This document shows, one piece after another, positions 19,739 through 29,154 of a stretch of 64,000 nt of DNA. Source of the stretch: an uncultured Aquimarina sp. (GTDB lineage Bacteria; Bacteroidota; Bacteroidia; Flavobacteriales; Flavobacteriaceae); contig NZ_CANMED010000005.1 of the NCBI RefSeq assembly GCF_947496855.1, positions 434,001 through 498,000 on the forward strand, given 5' to 3'. The stretch's first letter is position 1, and each line of letters begins with the position of its first letter. Under the pieces are notes generated by a model, which was given only the letters and a program-made list of their open reading frames with translations, searched no databases and was not told where the DNA came from. The position numbers were made by a program, and so were the translations under genes.

Positions 19739-20629
19739 ATGGAGATACAGCTAAAAAATAACGCTTCAGGAATTCTAGAAGAGACCATTATAGAAGAGGG
19801 TTTTTATATTCTCAAATTTCAAAACGAAACTAATGATAATCAGCGTATTATAAGAGATATTAATAGTAGCTATATTCAGTTTCACTTCTGTGTAAAAGGT
19901 ATTATGAAGTTTAATTTTAACAACGGAAGTTACGCAATACCTTTATCAGAAAAAAAATCACTTTTACTCTACAATCCTCAACGAGATCTACCTATGAATC
20001 TAGAAATGGAAAAGGATTCTTGGTTAGTATCTCTTTTGATTTCTATTAAAAAGTTTCATTCTTTGTTTTCGAGAGAAGCAGATTATATTCCATTTCTTGG
20101 AGAAGGCAATCGTGATAAAAAATACTACACCGATGCTGACATTCCTCCCTCTATGACCGTGGTTCTTAACCAAATACTAAGTTACAACTTACACAAATCT
20201 ATTAAGTTATTATATTTTAAAGGTAAAGCCTATGAATTATTAAGTCTATACTTTAACAAGCCAGAAGATGCAGATATAGATCAGTGTCCATTTCTGGTTG
20301 ATGAAGAAAATGTTCTTAAAATTAAACAGGCTAAAGAAATTATTATTTCTAGAATGGCAGAACCTCCTACTCTCCAAGAATTATCAAAAGAAATTGGATT
20401 GCCCCTAAGCAAACTTAAAGATGGGTTTAAACAAATATATGGAGAACCCGTTTATGCTTTTTTATTTGATTATAAAATGGAAGTTGCTCGCCAATTACTT
20501 GCCACAGGAAGTCACAATGTTAACGAAGTTGGGTTAAAAGTAGGATATAGCACCGCAAGCCATTTTATAGCTGCTTTTAAAAAGAAATTTGGCACCACAC
20601 CTAAAAAATATGTGATGAACTTAAGTTAA
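19739..20629 (+). CDS. AraC-family transcriptional regulator next to the heme operon
   Basis: 296 residues. The N-terminal 190 residues form a ligand-sensing region without a cupin signature I can prove. The C-terminal 95 residues carry two helix-turn-helix motifs: TLQELSKEIGLPLSKLKDGF, and VNEVGLKVGYSTASHFIAAFKKKFGTTPKKY, the standard AraC signature. The overall layout resembles PchR-type regulators that respond to siderophores or iron. It is transcribed divergently from hemA and lies upstream of hemH. Control of heme synthesis in response to iron is a reasonable inference, not shown. Confidence 0.88.
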   Translation: MEIQLKNNASGILEETIIEEGFYILKFQNETNDNQRIIRDINSSYIQFHFCVKGIMKFNFNNGSYAIPLSEKKSLLLYNPQRDLPMNLEMEKDSWLVSLLISIKKFHSLFSREADYIPFLGEGNRDKKYYTDADIPPSMTVVLNQILSYNLHKSIKLLYFKGKAYELLSLYFNKPEDADIDQCPFLVDEENVLKIKQAKEIIISRMAEPPTLQELSKEIGLPLSKLKDGFKQIYGEPVYAFLFDYKMEVARQLLATGSHNVNEVGLKVGYSTASHFIAAFKKKFGTTPKKYVMNLS

Positions 20630-20639
20630 TTACAAATCT

Positions 20640-20813
20640 TTAGGATTTGTTAACAGGAATTCCCTCTCCTTTTTGTAGTGAAACTATCGAATCATACATT
20701 CCTCTATCATTTTCTTCTTTATCCACTAATACGGATACAAACTCGAAATTCTCCAATAATTCTAAAACAAAGGGTAATTTGTCCTTTTCGACGTCTACAA
20801 TAATACGTTTCAT
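20640..20813 (-). CDS. 57-residue small protein, convergent with the AraC gene
   Basis: Read directly from the minus strand: ATG at 20811-20813, stop at 20640-20642. The product begins MKRIIVDVEKDKLPFVLELL and ends GEGIPVNKS. A short beta strand, an amphipathic helix and an acidic tail recall the fold pattern of small antitoxin-like or ribbon-helix proteins in Bacteroidota, but no partner toxin is adjacent. Its stop lies 10 bases beyond the AraC stop. The codon pattern is gene-like (few rare codons, alternating hydrophobic pattern). Function unknown. Confidence 0.65.
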   Translation of the reverse strand: MKRIIVDVEKDKLPFVLELLENFEFVSVLVDKEENDRGMYDSIVSLQKGEGIPVNKS

Positions 20814-21054
20814 TTCATTGCTTTTTTGATCTTATAAAAATAAGAAAATATTATTTGGGAACTTCTAGTTTATAATATTTTAACTTGGATAATAAGTTTC
20901 TTTATATTTAAGAATATTAACCTGTTTAAAAAATCTTTTTGATATTTAATTTAACTATCAAATACATGATACAATTATCAATAAGTCTTATTATAATTTT
21001 ATGATCTATCCATAGAATAGTTTGTATTTTTACCCTTCGAAAAAGAAAAAATTT

Positions 21055-22092
21055 ATGAGTAAAGGTGTACTTCTTGTCAACTTAGGTTCTCCCGATAGTA
21101 CTAATCCAAAAGACGTAAAGAAATATCTTGGTGAATTTTTAATGGATCCTAGAGTTATTGATGTTCCATTATGGGCAAGAACGTTGTTGGTAAAAGGAAT
21201 TATTCTGAATACAAGGCCGAAAAAATCTGCTGCTGCCTACAAAAAAATATGGTGGGATGAAGGTTCTCCTTTGATTGTTCTTTCTGAAAGATTACAGAAA
21301 AAAGTTGCAGAACGAACACCAATTCCGGTTGGTTTAGCAATGCGATATGGTGCTATGAGTATCAAAAAAGGATTGCAAAAACTGCACGAAAAAGGAGTTG
21401 ATGAAGTTTTAATCATTCCATTATATCCACAGTTCGCGATGGCAACTACAGAAACAATTTTGGTACTTGCGGAAGAACTACGAAAAGAACATTTTCCTCA
21501 TATGAAGTTGGCAGATATACCTGCTTTTTATAATAAACCATCTTACATAGAAGTACTATCCAAGAGTATTGCTGAAAAAATAAATGATCTGGATTACGAA
21601 CATTTATTATTCTCATATCACGGTGTTCCCGAAAGACATATCAGAAAAAGCGACATTAGCAACGGAAACTGCAAAATGGACGGGAAGTGTTGCTTTAAAA
21701 AAGGATCAGTACAACACGAGTTCTGTTATCGTCATCAATGTGAGATAACAACGGTACAAGTGGCTAAAAAATTAGGTCTTAAAAACGGCACTTATTCTAC
21801 CTCATTTCAATCTAGACTAGGATTTGATCCTTGGTTACAACCCTATACTGACAGAACTATTGAAAGAATGGGCAAAGAAGGCATTAAAAAGATGGCCATT
21901 GTCACTCCTGCATTTGTATCTGATTGTCTAGAGACTTTAGAAGAAATAGCTATGGAAGGTGAAGAAATCTTTCACGAAGTTGGAGGAAAAGAATTCACCA
22001 CAATTCCTTGCCTAAATGATCGTGATGATTGGGCTTATGTAATAGGAAATTGGATAAATGAATGGGTAGAAGTTAAAACTCCCGTCCTGTAA
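21055..22092 (+). CDS. hemH: Ferrochelatase
   Basis: 345 residues from ATG 21055, which gives the standard start MSKGVLLVNLGSPDS; an upstream TTG at 21022 would add an unlikely lysine-rich extension. It inserts Fe2+ into protoporphyrin IX. Seen: the metal-binding histidine in LLFSYHGVPERH, the acidic SDCLETLEEIAMEG, and five cysteines (206, 212, 213, 224, 229) in an internal segment. In other bacteria, cysteines in such a segment hold a [2Fe-2S] cluster, so this is probably an iron-sulfur ferrochelatase. It overlaps the MATE gene by one base. Confidence 0.96.
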   Translation: MSKGVLLVNLGSPDSTNPKDVKKYLGEFLMDPRVIDVPLWARTLLVKGIILNTRPKKSAAAYKKIWWDEGSPLIVLSERLQKKVAERTPIPVGLAMRYGAMSIKKGLQKLHEKGVDEVLIIPLYPQFAMATTETILVLAEELRKEHFPHMKLADIPAFYNKPSYIEVLSKSIAEKINDLDYEHLLFSYHGVPERHIRKSDISNGNCKMDGKCCFKKGSVQHEFCYRHQCEITTVQVAKKLGLKNGTYSTSFQSRLGFDPWLQPYTDRTIERMGKEGIKKMAIVTPAFVSDCLETLEEIAMEGEEIFHEVGGKEFTTIPCLNDRDDWAYVIGNWINEWVEVKTPVL

Positions 22093-23480
22093 TGGCGAAA
22101 GTAAGCTCTGAAGCTTTAGGAACACAACCTATTGGTAAACTTCTAATCCAACAGGCAGTTCCTGCATCTATTGGAATATTAGTCATGTCCTTAAATATGA
22201 TTGTTGACACCGCTTTCTTAGGTAATTGGATAGGTGGACTCGCTATTTCAGCAGTGCAAGTAGTGCTTCCATTTACCTTTTTTATTGGAGCTATCGGTTT
22301 AGCAATTGGTATTGGTGGTAGTTCAGTATTATCTAGAGCACTAGGCTCTGGTGATCATGATAAAGCTCTAAGAGTTTTTGGAAATCAAACAACGCTTACT
22401 TTTTTAATTTCTGGTTCACTAGCGCTGGTAGGATTAATTTTTCAAGATTTTTTTATTAGTTTTCTGGGAGCTGATGACTCTTTTAAAGACTACGCTCTTA
22501 TCTATTACAGAATTGTTCTGTATGGAATTGTTATGCTATCCATGTGTATGATGGGTAATAATGTTATTCGTGCAGAAGGTAAACCAAAATTCGCAATGGT
22601 AGCCATGATATTACCGGCTATCGGTAACATTTTTCTAGACTACCTCCTTATTAATATAATGGGATATGGCATGGAAGGAGCAGCTTGGGCTACTTTTATT
22701 AGTTATGCAATCTGCTTTGGTTTTATTCTCTGGTTTTTTATTGCTAAAAGTGAACTACGACTAAACTTAGAATGCATTAAATTAAAAAAGAATATTGTAA
22801 ATGAAATAAGTGGTCTGAGCTTCGTTACCTTAGCCAGACAGGGTACTATAGCAATACTTGGAATTCTTTTAAACAACGTTCTTGGTACTTATGGTGATGA
22901 ACTAGATATTGCATCCTATGGAATTATAAGAACTGTACTCATGTTTGCTTTGTTTCCAGTAATTGGAGTTAATCAAGGCTTTATGCCCATTGCCGGATTT
23001 AACTATGGCGCTAATAAATTTCAAAGAGTACGAGAATCTATTAACACTTCTATTACCTATGGAGGAATATTGGCGATTTTGATATTTATTATTATTATGG
23101 TGTTCCCTCAGGAATTTATCTCAATTTTTGTTAGCACAAAAGAGTCACTAGATCCCAAAACACTTGCTGACAATAAAGAAATTTTAAGACGAACTCCTTC
23201 AGCATTGAGATTAGTATTCCTCGCAACCCCAGTGATCATAGTACAACTTATAGGATCTGCGTATTTCCAATCCATAGGAAAAGTAATACCTGCATTATTA
23301 TTGAGTCTTACCAAACAAGGGTTCTTTTTAATTCCACTTATCCTACTATTACCTTCATTTCTTGGAGTTTTAGGAGTTTGGATTGCATTTCCAATAGCAG
23401 ATGTACTCTCGACAATTCTTACAGGCTATTATCTAAATAGAGAGGTAAGAAAAACGTTAGCACTCCCTAAAACTGCTTAA
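22092..23480 (+). CDS. MATE-family multidrug/sodium antiporter
   Basis: 462 residues with about 12 membrane helices in two similar halves. N-terminal motifs include IGKLLIQQAVPASIGIL and a first helix pair with MIVDTAFLGNWIGG, typical of the MATE family, which exports cationic drugs or metabolites against Na+ or H+. The ATG overlaps the hemH stop (TAATG), so it is translationally coupled to ferrochelatase. This suggests, without proof, export of a tetrapyrrole or a related compound. Confidence 0.93.
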   Translation: MAKVSSEALGTQPIGKLLIQQAVPASIGILVMSLNMIVDTAFLGNWIGGLAISAVQVVLPFTFFIGAIGLAIGIGGSSVLSRALGSGDHDKALRVFGNQTTLTFLISGSLALVGLIFQDFFISFLGADDSFKDYALIYYRIVLYGIVMLSMCMMGNNVIRAEGKPKFAMVAMILPAIGNIFLDYLLINIMGYGMEGAAWATFISYAICFGFILWFFIAKSELRLNLECIKLKKNIVNEISGLSFVTLARQGTIAILGILLNNVLGTYGDELDIASYGIIRTVLMFALFPVIGVNQGFMPIAGFNYGANKFQRVRESINTSITYGGILAILIFIIIMVFPQEFISIFVSTKESLDPKTLADNKEILRRTPSALRLVFLATPVIIVQLIGSAYFQSIGKVIPALLLSLTKQGFFLIPLILLLPSFLGVLGVWIAFPIADVLSTILTGYYLNREVRKTLALPKTA

Positions 23481-23647
23481 TAAAATTCCTTAAGAAATAA
23501 GCTAGAAATTAAACACGGAAAACTACTAAGGTTAAATTTACGTGAAAATCTTTCTCAATAGCCATTTATTCCAGATTTTAGTAGGCCATCAAATCTACTT
23601 ATTATGAATTTTTACTACGCTAAGGCCTAAACTATAAACTCAACTAG

Positions 23648-26600
23648 ATGTACTCAAAAATTTTGAAACTCACATTGCTTGCCTTTCTTATAATCGGCAA
23701 TTTCTCATCATTAAACGCACAAACGTATAACAAGGAGTTATATAATGCATTAGAATATCGCTTAGTCGGCCCATTTAGAGGTGGTCGTAGTGCTGCAGTA
23801 ACCGGGGTTCCTGGTAAACCAAATCTATTTTATTTTGGCGCCACTGGTGGTGGAGTATGGAAAACAAACGATGGTGGTCGTACCTGGGAAAATATATCTG
23901 ATGGTTTTTTTGGTGGATCCATTGGTTCAATTTCAGTTTCTAAAAGTGATCCTAATGTAATCTATGTTGGTGGTGGCGAAAAAACACTTCGGGGTAATGT
24001 ATCTTCGGGTTATGGAGTTTGGAAAAGTGTTGATGCCGGAAAAACTTGGATCCAATCTGGTCTTCCTAAAAGTAGACATATACCAAGAATAGCAATTCAT
24101 CCAACCAATCCAGATATAGTATATGCTGGAGTTTTAGGAAACATCTATAAACCCACTCAAAATCGTGGGGTTTATAAAAGTATTGATGGAGGAAAAACTT
24201 GGAACAAAGTATTATTTGCCAATCAGGATGCCGGAGCGGTTGATCTTACACTGGACCCTAATAATCCAAGGATTTTATACGCTTCTACTTGGAATGCAAG
24301 AAGAACACCTTACAGTCTAAGTTCTGGAGGCAATGGCTCTGCTTTATGGAAAAGTACAGATAGCGGAAAAACATGGAAAGAAATATCAAAAAATAAAGGT
24401 TTTGCAAAAGATACCTTAGGAATTATGGGAGTAACTGTTTCTCCTGTTAATAGTGAAAGAATTTGGGCAATTGTAGAAAATAAGGAAAAAGGAGGAGTTT
24501 ATCGAAGTGATGATGGTGGCGAGACTTGGAGCCAACTTAATAGTGACCGTAGTCTTCGTCAACGTGCCTGGTATTACAGTCGTATATACGCAGATCCTAA
24601 AGATAAAGATGTGGTATATGTCGTAAACGTATCGTATCATAAAAGTAAAGACGGCGGAAAGAATTTCAGTAGCTTCAGAGCACCACATGGGGATCATCAT
24701 GATCTATGGATTGCACCCGAAAACCCATCACGAATGATTATTGGCGATGATGGTGGCGCACAAATAACCTATGATGGTGGTGAGACGTGGAGTACTTATC
24801 ACAATCAACCTACTTCTCAATTTTATCGTGTGACTACCGATAATAGTTTCCCTTACAGAATTTATGCTGCCCAACAAGATAATTCTACTATTAGAATTAA
24901 TCACAGAAGTACTGGATGGTCTATATCCGAAGACGATTGGGAATCTACAGCTGGTGGAGAATCTGCTCATATTGCTATAGATCCAAAGGATAATGATGTC
25001 GTATATGGTGGTAGTTATGATGGTTTTTTAACTAGAGTAAATCACAAAACCGAAACCGTAAGATCAATTAGTGTTTGGCCTGATAATCCAATGGGACATG
25101 GTGCAGAGGACATGAAATATCGTTTTCAATGGAATTTCCCTATTATGTTTTCAAAACATAATCCAAATAGACTATATACTTTTTCGAATCAAGTTCACGT
25201 AACTGAAAACGAAGGTCAGAGTTGGGAAGTAATAAGTCCTGATCTTACCCGAAATGACCCCGATAAACTAAAATCTTCAGGAGGTCCAATTACTCAAGAT
25301 AATACTTCAGTAGAATATTACTGTACAATTTTTGCTGCCGCGGAAAGTCCTCTTAAAGAAGGCTTATTGTGGACGGGAAGTGATGATGGTTTAGTTCATA
25401 TAAGTCAAGATGGTGGGAAAAACTGGAATAACGTAACTCCTAAAGGTATGCCAGAATGGATGATGATTAATAGTATAGAGCCAAGTAGTTTTGATGAAGG
25501 CACTTGCTACATTGCTGGTACACGTTATAAATCAGGAGATTTTGCACCCTATCTTTACAAAACTACTAATTATGGAAAGTCTTGGACAAAAATTACAACA
25601 GGAATAAATAGTGAACATTTTACCAGAGTACTTCGTGCTGATCCTAAAAGAAAAGGACTACTTTATGCAGGTACCGAAACTGGAATGTATATTTCTTTTG
25701 ATGATGGCTCTAATTGGAAATCGTTTCAATTGAATCTTCCTATTGTTCCTATTACGGATTTGACTCTAAAAGACAACAATTTAATAGTTGCAACGCAAGG
25801 AAGAAGTCTTTGGATCATTGACGATCTTACAGTTATTCATCAATTAAATAGTAAAATAGCAAATCAAGATAATGTACTGTTTAAACCAAAAGACACGTAT
25901 CGAATGAGTGGCGGTAGCCGAAAAGGTTCTAAAACTGAAGGGATTAATCATCCTAGTGGAGTAATTACGTATTTCAATCTTAAAAACTTTGACAAGAAAA
26001 AAGATACTATTTCGCTTACTTATTTTAATAAAAAAGGAGATACTATTAAATCATTTGCCACAAGTGCTAAAGAGAAGAAGGACCAGTTAGTTGATTTAAA
26101 AAAGGGAGCCAACCAATTTAACTGGAATATGCGTGGTGATGGTGCTGAAAAACTAAAAGGAATGATTTTATGGTGGGCAAATCTTGATGGCCCTAAAGCA
26201 GTTCCCGGTACTTACAAAGTGAATCTAAATGTAAACGGAACAGTAATTTCTCAGCCATTTACAATCCTTCCTGATCCTCGAGCAGAAGCTACTCCACAAC
26301 AAATGCAACAGCAATTTGATTTTATAACTAGTGTAAATAAAACAGTGGATAAAGCTCATCAATCCATCAAAAAAATTAAAAAAATTAATGACCAATTAAA
26401 ATCATTCTCAACACAGTATAAAGATGATGAGAAAACAAAAGATTTAGTTGTAAAAGCTAAAGATCTTCAGAAACAATTTGGTGAAATTGAAAAAGCATTA
26501 TATCAAACTAAAAACAGTAGTGGTCAGGATCCTTTAAATTTTCCTATTAAACTAACTAATAAGCTTGGACATCTAAATTCGTTAGTAGGAATGGGAGATT

Positions 26601-26758
26601 TTGGACCGACAGTACAGGATATTGCAGTAAAAAACGAATTAACGCAACAAATCAATGAACAGCTTACCGCTTTTGACAAATTAATTTCTGAGGAAATAAA
26701 AAGCTTTAATTCAGAATTCAATACCTTGCAACTTAATTATCTTTTTGTAGAAGAATAA
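23648..26758 (+). CDS. Secreted VPS10/BNR-type beta-propeller protein
   Basis: 1036 residues with a signal peptide ending near SLNAQ. Residues about 30-750 hold many BNR/Asp-box repeats (SxDxGxTW such as TNDGGRTWE, SVDAGKTW, SIDGGKTW, SDDGGETW), predicting one or two beta propellers of the sortilin VPS10 or glycosyl-hydrolase-like type. The C-terminal 280 residues include a beta sandwich and a helical, lysine-rich region. No sialidase catalytic set is evident. The stop is immediately followed by the hemJ ATG. Role unknown; it is often mis-annotated as a glycosyl hydrolase. Confidence 0.88.
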   Translation: MYSKILKLTLLAFLIIGNFSSLNAQTYNKELYNALEYRLVGPFRGGRSAAVTGVPGKPNLFYFGATGGGVWKTNDGGRTWENISDGFFGGSIGSISVSKSDPNVIYVGGGEKTLRGNVSSGYGVWKSVDAGKTWIQSGLPKSRHIPRIAIHPTNPDIVYAGVLGNIYKPTQNRGVYKSIDGGKTWNKVLFANQDAGAVDLTLDPNNPRILYASTWNARRTPYSLSSGGNGSALWKSTDSGKTWKEISKNKGFAKDTLGIMGVTVSPVNSERIWAIVENKEKGGVYRSDDGGETWSQLNSDRSLRQRAWYYSRIYADPKDKDVVYVVNVSYHKSKDGGKNFSSFRAPHGDHHDLWIAPENPSRMIIGDDGGAQITYDGGETWSTYHNQPTSQFYRVTTDNSFPYRIYAAQQDNSTIRINHRSTGWSISEDDWESTAGGESAHIAIDPKDNDVVYGGSYDGFLTRVNHKTETVRSISVWPDNPMGHGAEDMKYRFQWNFPIMFSKHNPNRLYTFSNQVHVTENEGQSWEVISPDLTRNDPDKLKSSGGPITQDNTSVEYYCTIFAAAESPLKEGLLWTGSDDGLVHISQDGGKNWNNVTPKGMPEWMMINSIEPSSFDEGTCYIAGTRYKSGDFAPYLYKTTNYGKSWTKITTGINSEHFTRVLRADPKRKGLLYAGTETGMYISFDDGSNWKSFQLNLPIVPITDLTLKDNNLIVATQGRSLWIIDDLTVIHQLNSKIANQDNVLFKPKDTYRMSGGSRKGSKTEGINHPSGVITYFNLKNFDKKKDTISLTYFNKKGDTIKSFATSAKEKKDQLVDLKKGANQFNWNMRGDGAEKLKGMILWWANLDGPKAVPGTYKVNLNVNGTVISQPFTILPDPRAEATPQQMQQQFDFITSVNKTVDKAHQSIKKIKKINDQLKSFSTQYKDDEKTKDLVVKAKDLQKQFGEIEKALYQTKNSSGQDPLNFPIKLTNKLGHLNSLVGMGDFGPTVQDIAVKNELTQQINEQLTAFDKLISEEIKSFNSEFNTLQLNYLFVEE

Positions 26759-27310
26759 ATGCAAGAATACTATAACTATATAAAAGCCCTGCATCTTATC
26801 TTTGTGATTACATGGTTTGCAGGGCTCTTTTATATTCCAAGATTATTTATATATCAGATCGAAGCTTCGCAAAAACCTTCTCCTGATAAGGAAATACTAG
26901 GCAATCAACTAAAACTAATGGCAAAACGTCTCTGGTATATCATTACTTGGCCATCTGCAATATTAGCAACAACCTTTGCTATTTGTTTATTAATTTTGAG
27001 ACCTATTTTACTAGAACTGCCTTGGATGCACGTAAAATTGGGCTTCATTGTTTTGCTTTTTTTCTATCATTTGAAAAGCCATCAAATTTTCAAACAACTC
27101 CAAATTGGTATTATAAAATGGTCTTCTAACCAAATGAGATTATGGAATGAAGGAGCCACTATTATCCTCTTTGCTGTTATATTTTTAGTAATCGTTAGAG
27201 ACGCTGTTAATTGGATTTATGGAGTTATTGGAATTTTGTTACTTGCTGTTTTATTAATGTTAGGTATAAAATTGTACAAAAGAATAAGAGATAAAAATCC
27301 AGATGCGTAA
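26759..27310 (+). CDS. hemJ: HemJ-type protoporphyrinogen IX oxidase (CopD-like family)
   Basis: 183 residues with four to five membrane helices. The N-terminus IKALHLIFVITWFAGLFYIPRL carries the conserved histidine (residue 12) of HemJ; LKLMAKRLWYIITWPS and PWMHVKLGF follow the family. HemJ oxidises protoporphyrinogen IX to protoporphyrin IX in the inner membrane, feeding HemH. The ATG directly follows the stop of the propeller gene, so they are co-translated. No HemG or HemY is visible in the window, consistent with HemJ doing this step. Confidence 0.9.
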   Translation: MQEYYNYIKALHLIFVITWFAGLFYIPRLFIYQIEASQKPSPDKEILGNQLKLMAKRLWYIITWPSAILATTFAICLLILRPILLELPWMHVKLGFIVLLFFYHLKSHQIFKQLQIGIIKWSSNQMRLWNEGATIILFAVIFLVIVRDAVNWIYGVIGILLLAVLLMLGIKLYKRIRDKNPDA

Positions 27311-27331
27311 GATAAATTTTGAATTCTAGAG

Positions 27332-27886
27332 TTGAGTTTCCTTACAAAAACATATAAAGCTAAGAATGGGCAGTCTATCACTATCAGGCAAGCCGTATCT
27401 GATGATGCCGAAAAACTAGTAAAGCTCAAACTAGCATATCTAAAAAATACCGAAAGTTTACCCTTGTTTGCAAATGAATACCCAAACGATATTAATCAAG
27501 AAAGAGATATGATCGAACGGTATCAATCGGAAAACAACAGTATTATTCTGGTGGCCGTTTCTAAAGACAAGATTATTGGAAATATTGATCTTACTGGAAG
27601 TTGGAGAAAAAAGATGCAACATACAGCCGTTATTGGAATGGGAATTCACACGCAATGGCAAAATAGAGGTATTGGAACTTTATTACTGCAAAATAGTATC
27701 GACTGGGCACGAGAAAATCAAATTTTGAAAACAATCTGGCTAGAAGTATATGCCAATAATGCATCGGGAGTTGCTTTATATAAAAAAATGAATTTCCAAC
27801 AATCAGGAATTATCCCTAACTTCTTTCTGGAAAACGAAGTATTCCTTGATAAAATTATAATGTCTAGAGAAGTTTCTGATAATTAA
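27332..27886 (+). CDS. GNAT-family N-acetyltransferase
   Basis: 184 residues from a TTG start at 27332; no in-frame ATG lies near the N-terminus. The GNAT fold is clear: ITIRQAVSDDAEKLVKL at the start, then IGMGIHTQWQNRGIGTLLLQ (the acetyl-CoA loop Q/RxxGxG/A) and WLEVYANNASGVALYKKMNFQQSG near the end. Substrate unknown; the family includes ribosomal-protein and antibiotic acetyltransferases. It starts 21 bases after hemJ and may be co-transcribed. Confidence 0.88.
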   Translation: MSFLTKTYKAKNGQSITIRQAVSDDAEKLVKLKLAYLKNTESLPLFANEYPNDINQERDMIERYQSENNSIILVAVSKDKIIGNIDLTGSWRKKMQHTAVIGMGIHTQWQNRGIGTLLLQNSIDWARENQILKTIWLEVYANNASGVALYKKMNFQQSGIIPNFFLENEVFLDKIIMSREVSDN

Positions 27887-27955
27887 GAGAAGAACATTAT
27901 ACCGATTTTATCTCTCTAGAATCATATCATTACACTTTTGAAATACATGATAAAA

Positions 27956-27982
27956 AAACTGCCTTCTGTAAAAAGGCAGTTT
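27956..27982. terminator. Bidirectional terminator hairpin between GNAT and M57 genes
   Basis: A 10-bp perfect stem AAACTGCCTT with its complement and a seven-base loop. On the minus strand it is followed by seven Ts, so it mainly ends the M57 gene (stop at 28010); on the plus strand the T-tract is short. Confidence 0.75.
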
Positions 27983-28009
27983 ATAAAGCTTCAATAATTT
28001 AATCTATTT

Positions 28010-28798
28010 CTATCGACACAATCTATTATTTCTATTACTATACATACGTCTTACTGCTCTAGCATCATTATTAGATACTCGTCTTGCATTAAACACCACA
28101 CTAGGGTTTGAACCAGAAGTCATAATTGAATTAGGATCACCAACTGGTGTTCCAGGAACAAGCGTTCCTAATAGGTCTTGTTCTGCATGAACAAACCCTA
28201 TATTATGTCCAATTTCATGGGCCAATATATTCCCCCATTCTCTAGCAGTTACGGCATCTCCATCGATACTAGGCTCATTAAGATTTAAGATAATTCGACC
28301 GCCTTCTCTTCCATTAGTAGGAAACTCTCCTAGGCCCCAACCACCAATTTCACCTGGTCCTGCTAATCTCACGATAATATCTGGATTGTTAGTCACTGGA
28401 ATCAGGTTTAACGTTGTATTGTTAAGCCTATTCCATAAATTGATGCCTCTCTGAAAACCTCTTCCAGCAGCATTATTTCCCAGATTATTCTGAATACGAA
28501 TATTCCCGACTCTATTACAGTTCACAATTCCAAAAAAAGCTTGTTTTTGAAAATCATCTTTTTTTAATGTTTCATCAGTAATAAAAATATCCCCATCTAC
28601 AATATACCCTCCTTTAGAAGATATAATTGATGTTTCTTTAATATCAAACCCCATACTTTCCAGTTTTGACAAAACCTCAGCAGGTATCTTTTGTTGGCTT
28701 AAAATAGTTTCCTTAGGAACATCGTTGTCCACATCGTTTGTACATTGAACTATGCTAATAGCCAAAAGAATTAATAAAGCAAATTTTAAAGTTTTCAT
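28010..28798 (-). CDS. Zinc metalloprotease lipoprotein of the M57 (HEIGH) type
   Basis: 262 residues. A lipoprotein signal ends at Cys19 (SIVQC). The catalytic motif HEIGHNIGFVH at 194-204 is the metzincin HExxHxxGxxH zinc site, followed by SIMTSG, which is a candidate Met-turn. Together with the upstream domain this matches peptidase family M57 of Bacteroidota. It is expected to face the periplasm or the cell surface. Neighbours are unrelated, and its own terminator lies at 27956-27982. Substrate unknown. Confidence 0.88.
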   Translation of the reverse strand: MKTLKFALLILLAISIVQCTNDVDNDVPKETILSQQKIPAEVLSKLESMGFDIKETSIISSKGGYIVDGDIFITDETLKKDDFQKQAFFGIVNCNRVGNIRIQNNLGNNAAGRGFQRGINLWNRLNNTTLNLIPVTNNPDIIVRLAGPGEIGGWGLGEFPTNGREGGRIILNLNEPSIDGDAVTAREWGNILAHEIGHNIGFVHAEQDLLGTLVPGTPVGDPNSIMTSGSNPSVVFNARRVSNNDARAVRRMYSNRNNRLCR

Positions 28799-29154
28799 AA
28801 GTTTGTGTAATTTAAGTTGACTTTAAAAATAAGGATAACAACTTTATAAACAACACTATATATTACCTTCTTATGGCTTTATTTTAACAAAATTGATTTT
28901 TTATCATATAAATAAAGATCTGAAACAATCTAAATTTCTAAAAAAATTGTGTTTTTTCTAACCCTCCATTATTTATTAACTAAGAACATATTGAACTATT
29001 ACTTCTTAATTACTACATTAACAAAATCGTCATGTCTAGAGAGGTAAAATAATTAAAACCATCTAGATCACACCTAAAATCATTCTCAAGAGCTTCACCT
29101 CACTACTTTTATGTATCTTCGTGTAATTTTTTAATCGAGTACTGATATAAGCAT
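28799..29154. other. Divergent intergenic region, no gene seen
   Basis: 356 AT-rich bases between the M57 gene and yicC. Near 29113 a TATCTTCG sequence resembles a -7 box (one mismatch) about 35 bases before yicC. No small ORF or structure stands out. Confidence 0.4.

Noticed and set aside
21022..21054. Upstream TTG start for ferrochelatase
   Set aside because: It would add a Lys-rich extension (MYFYPSKKKKF) before the canonical start MSKGVLLVNLGS.
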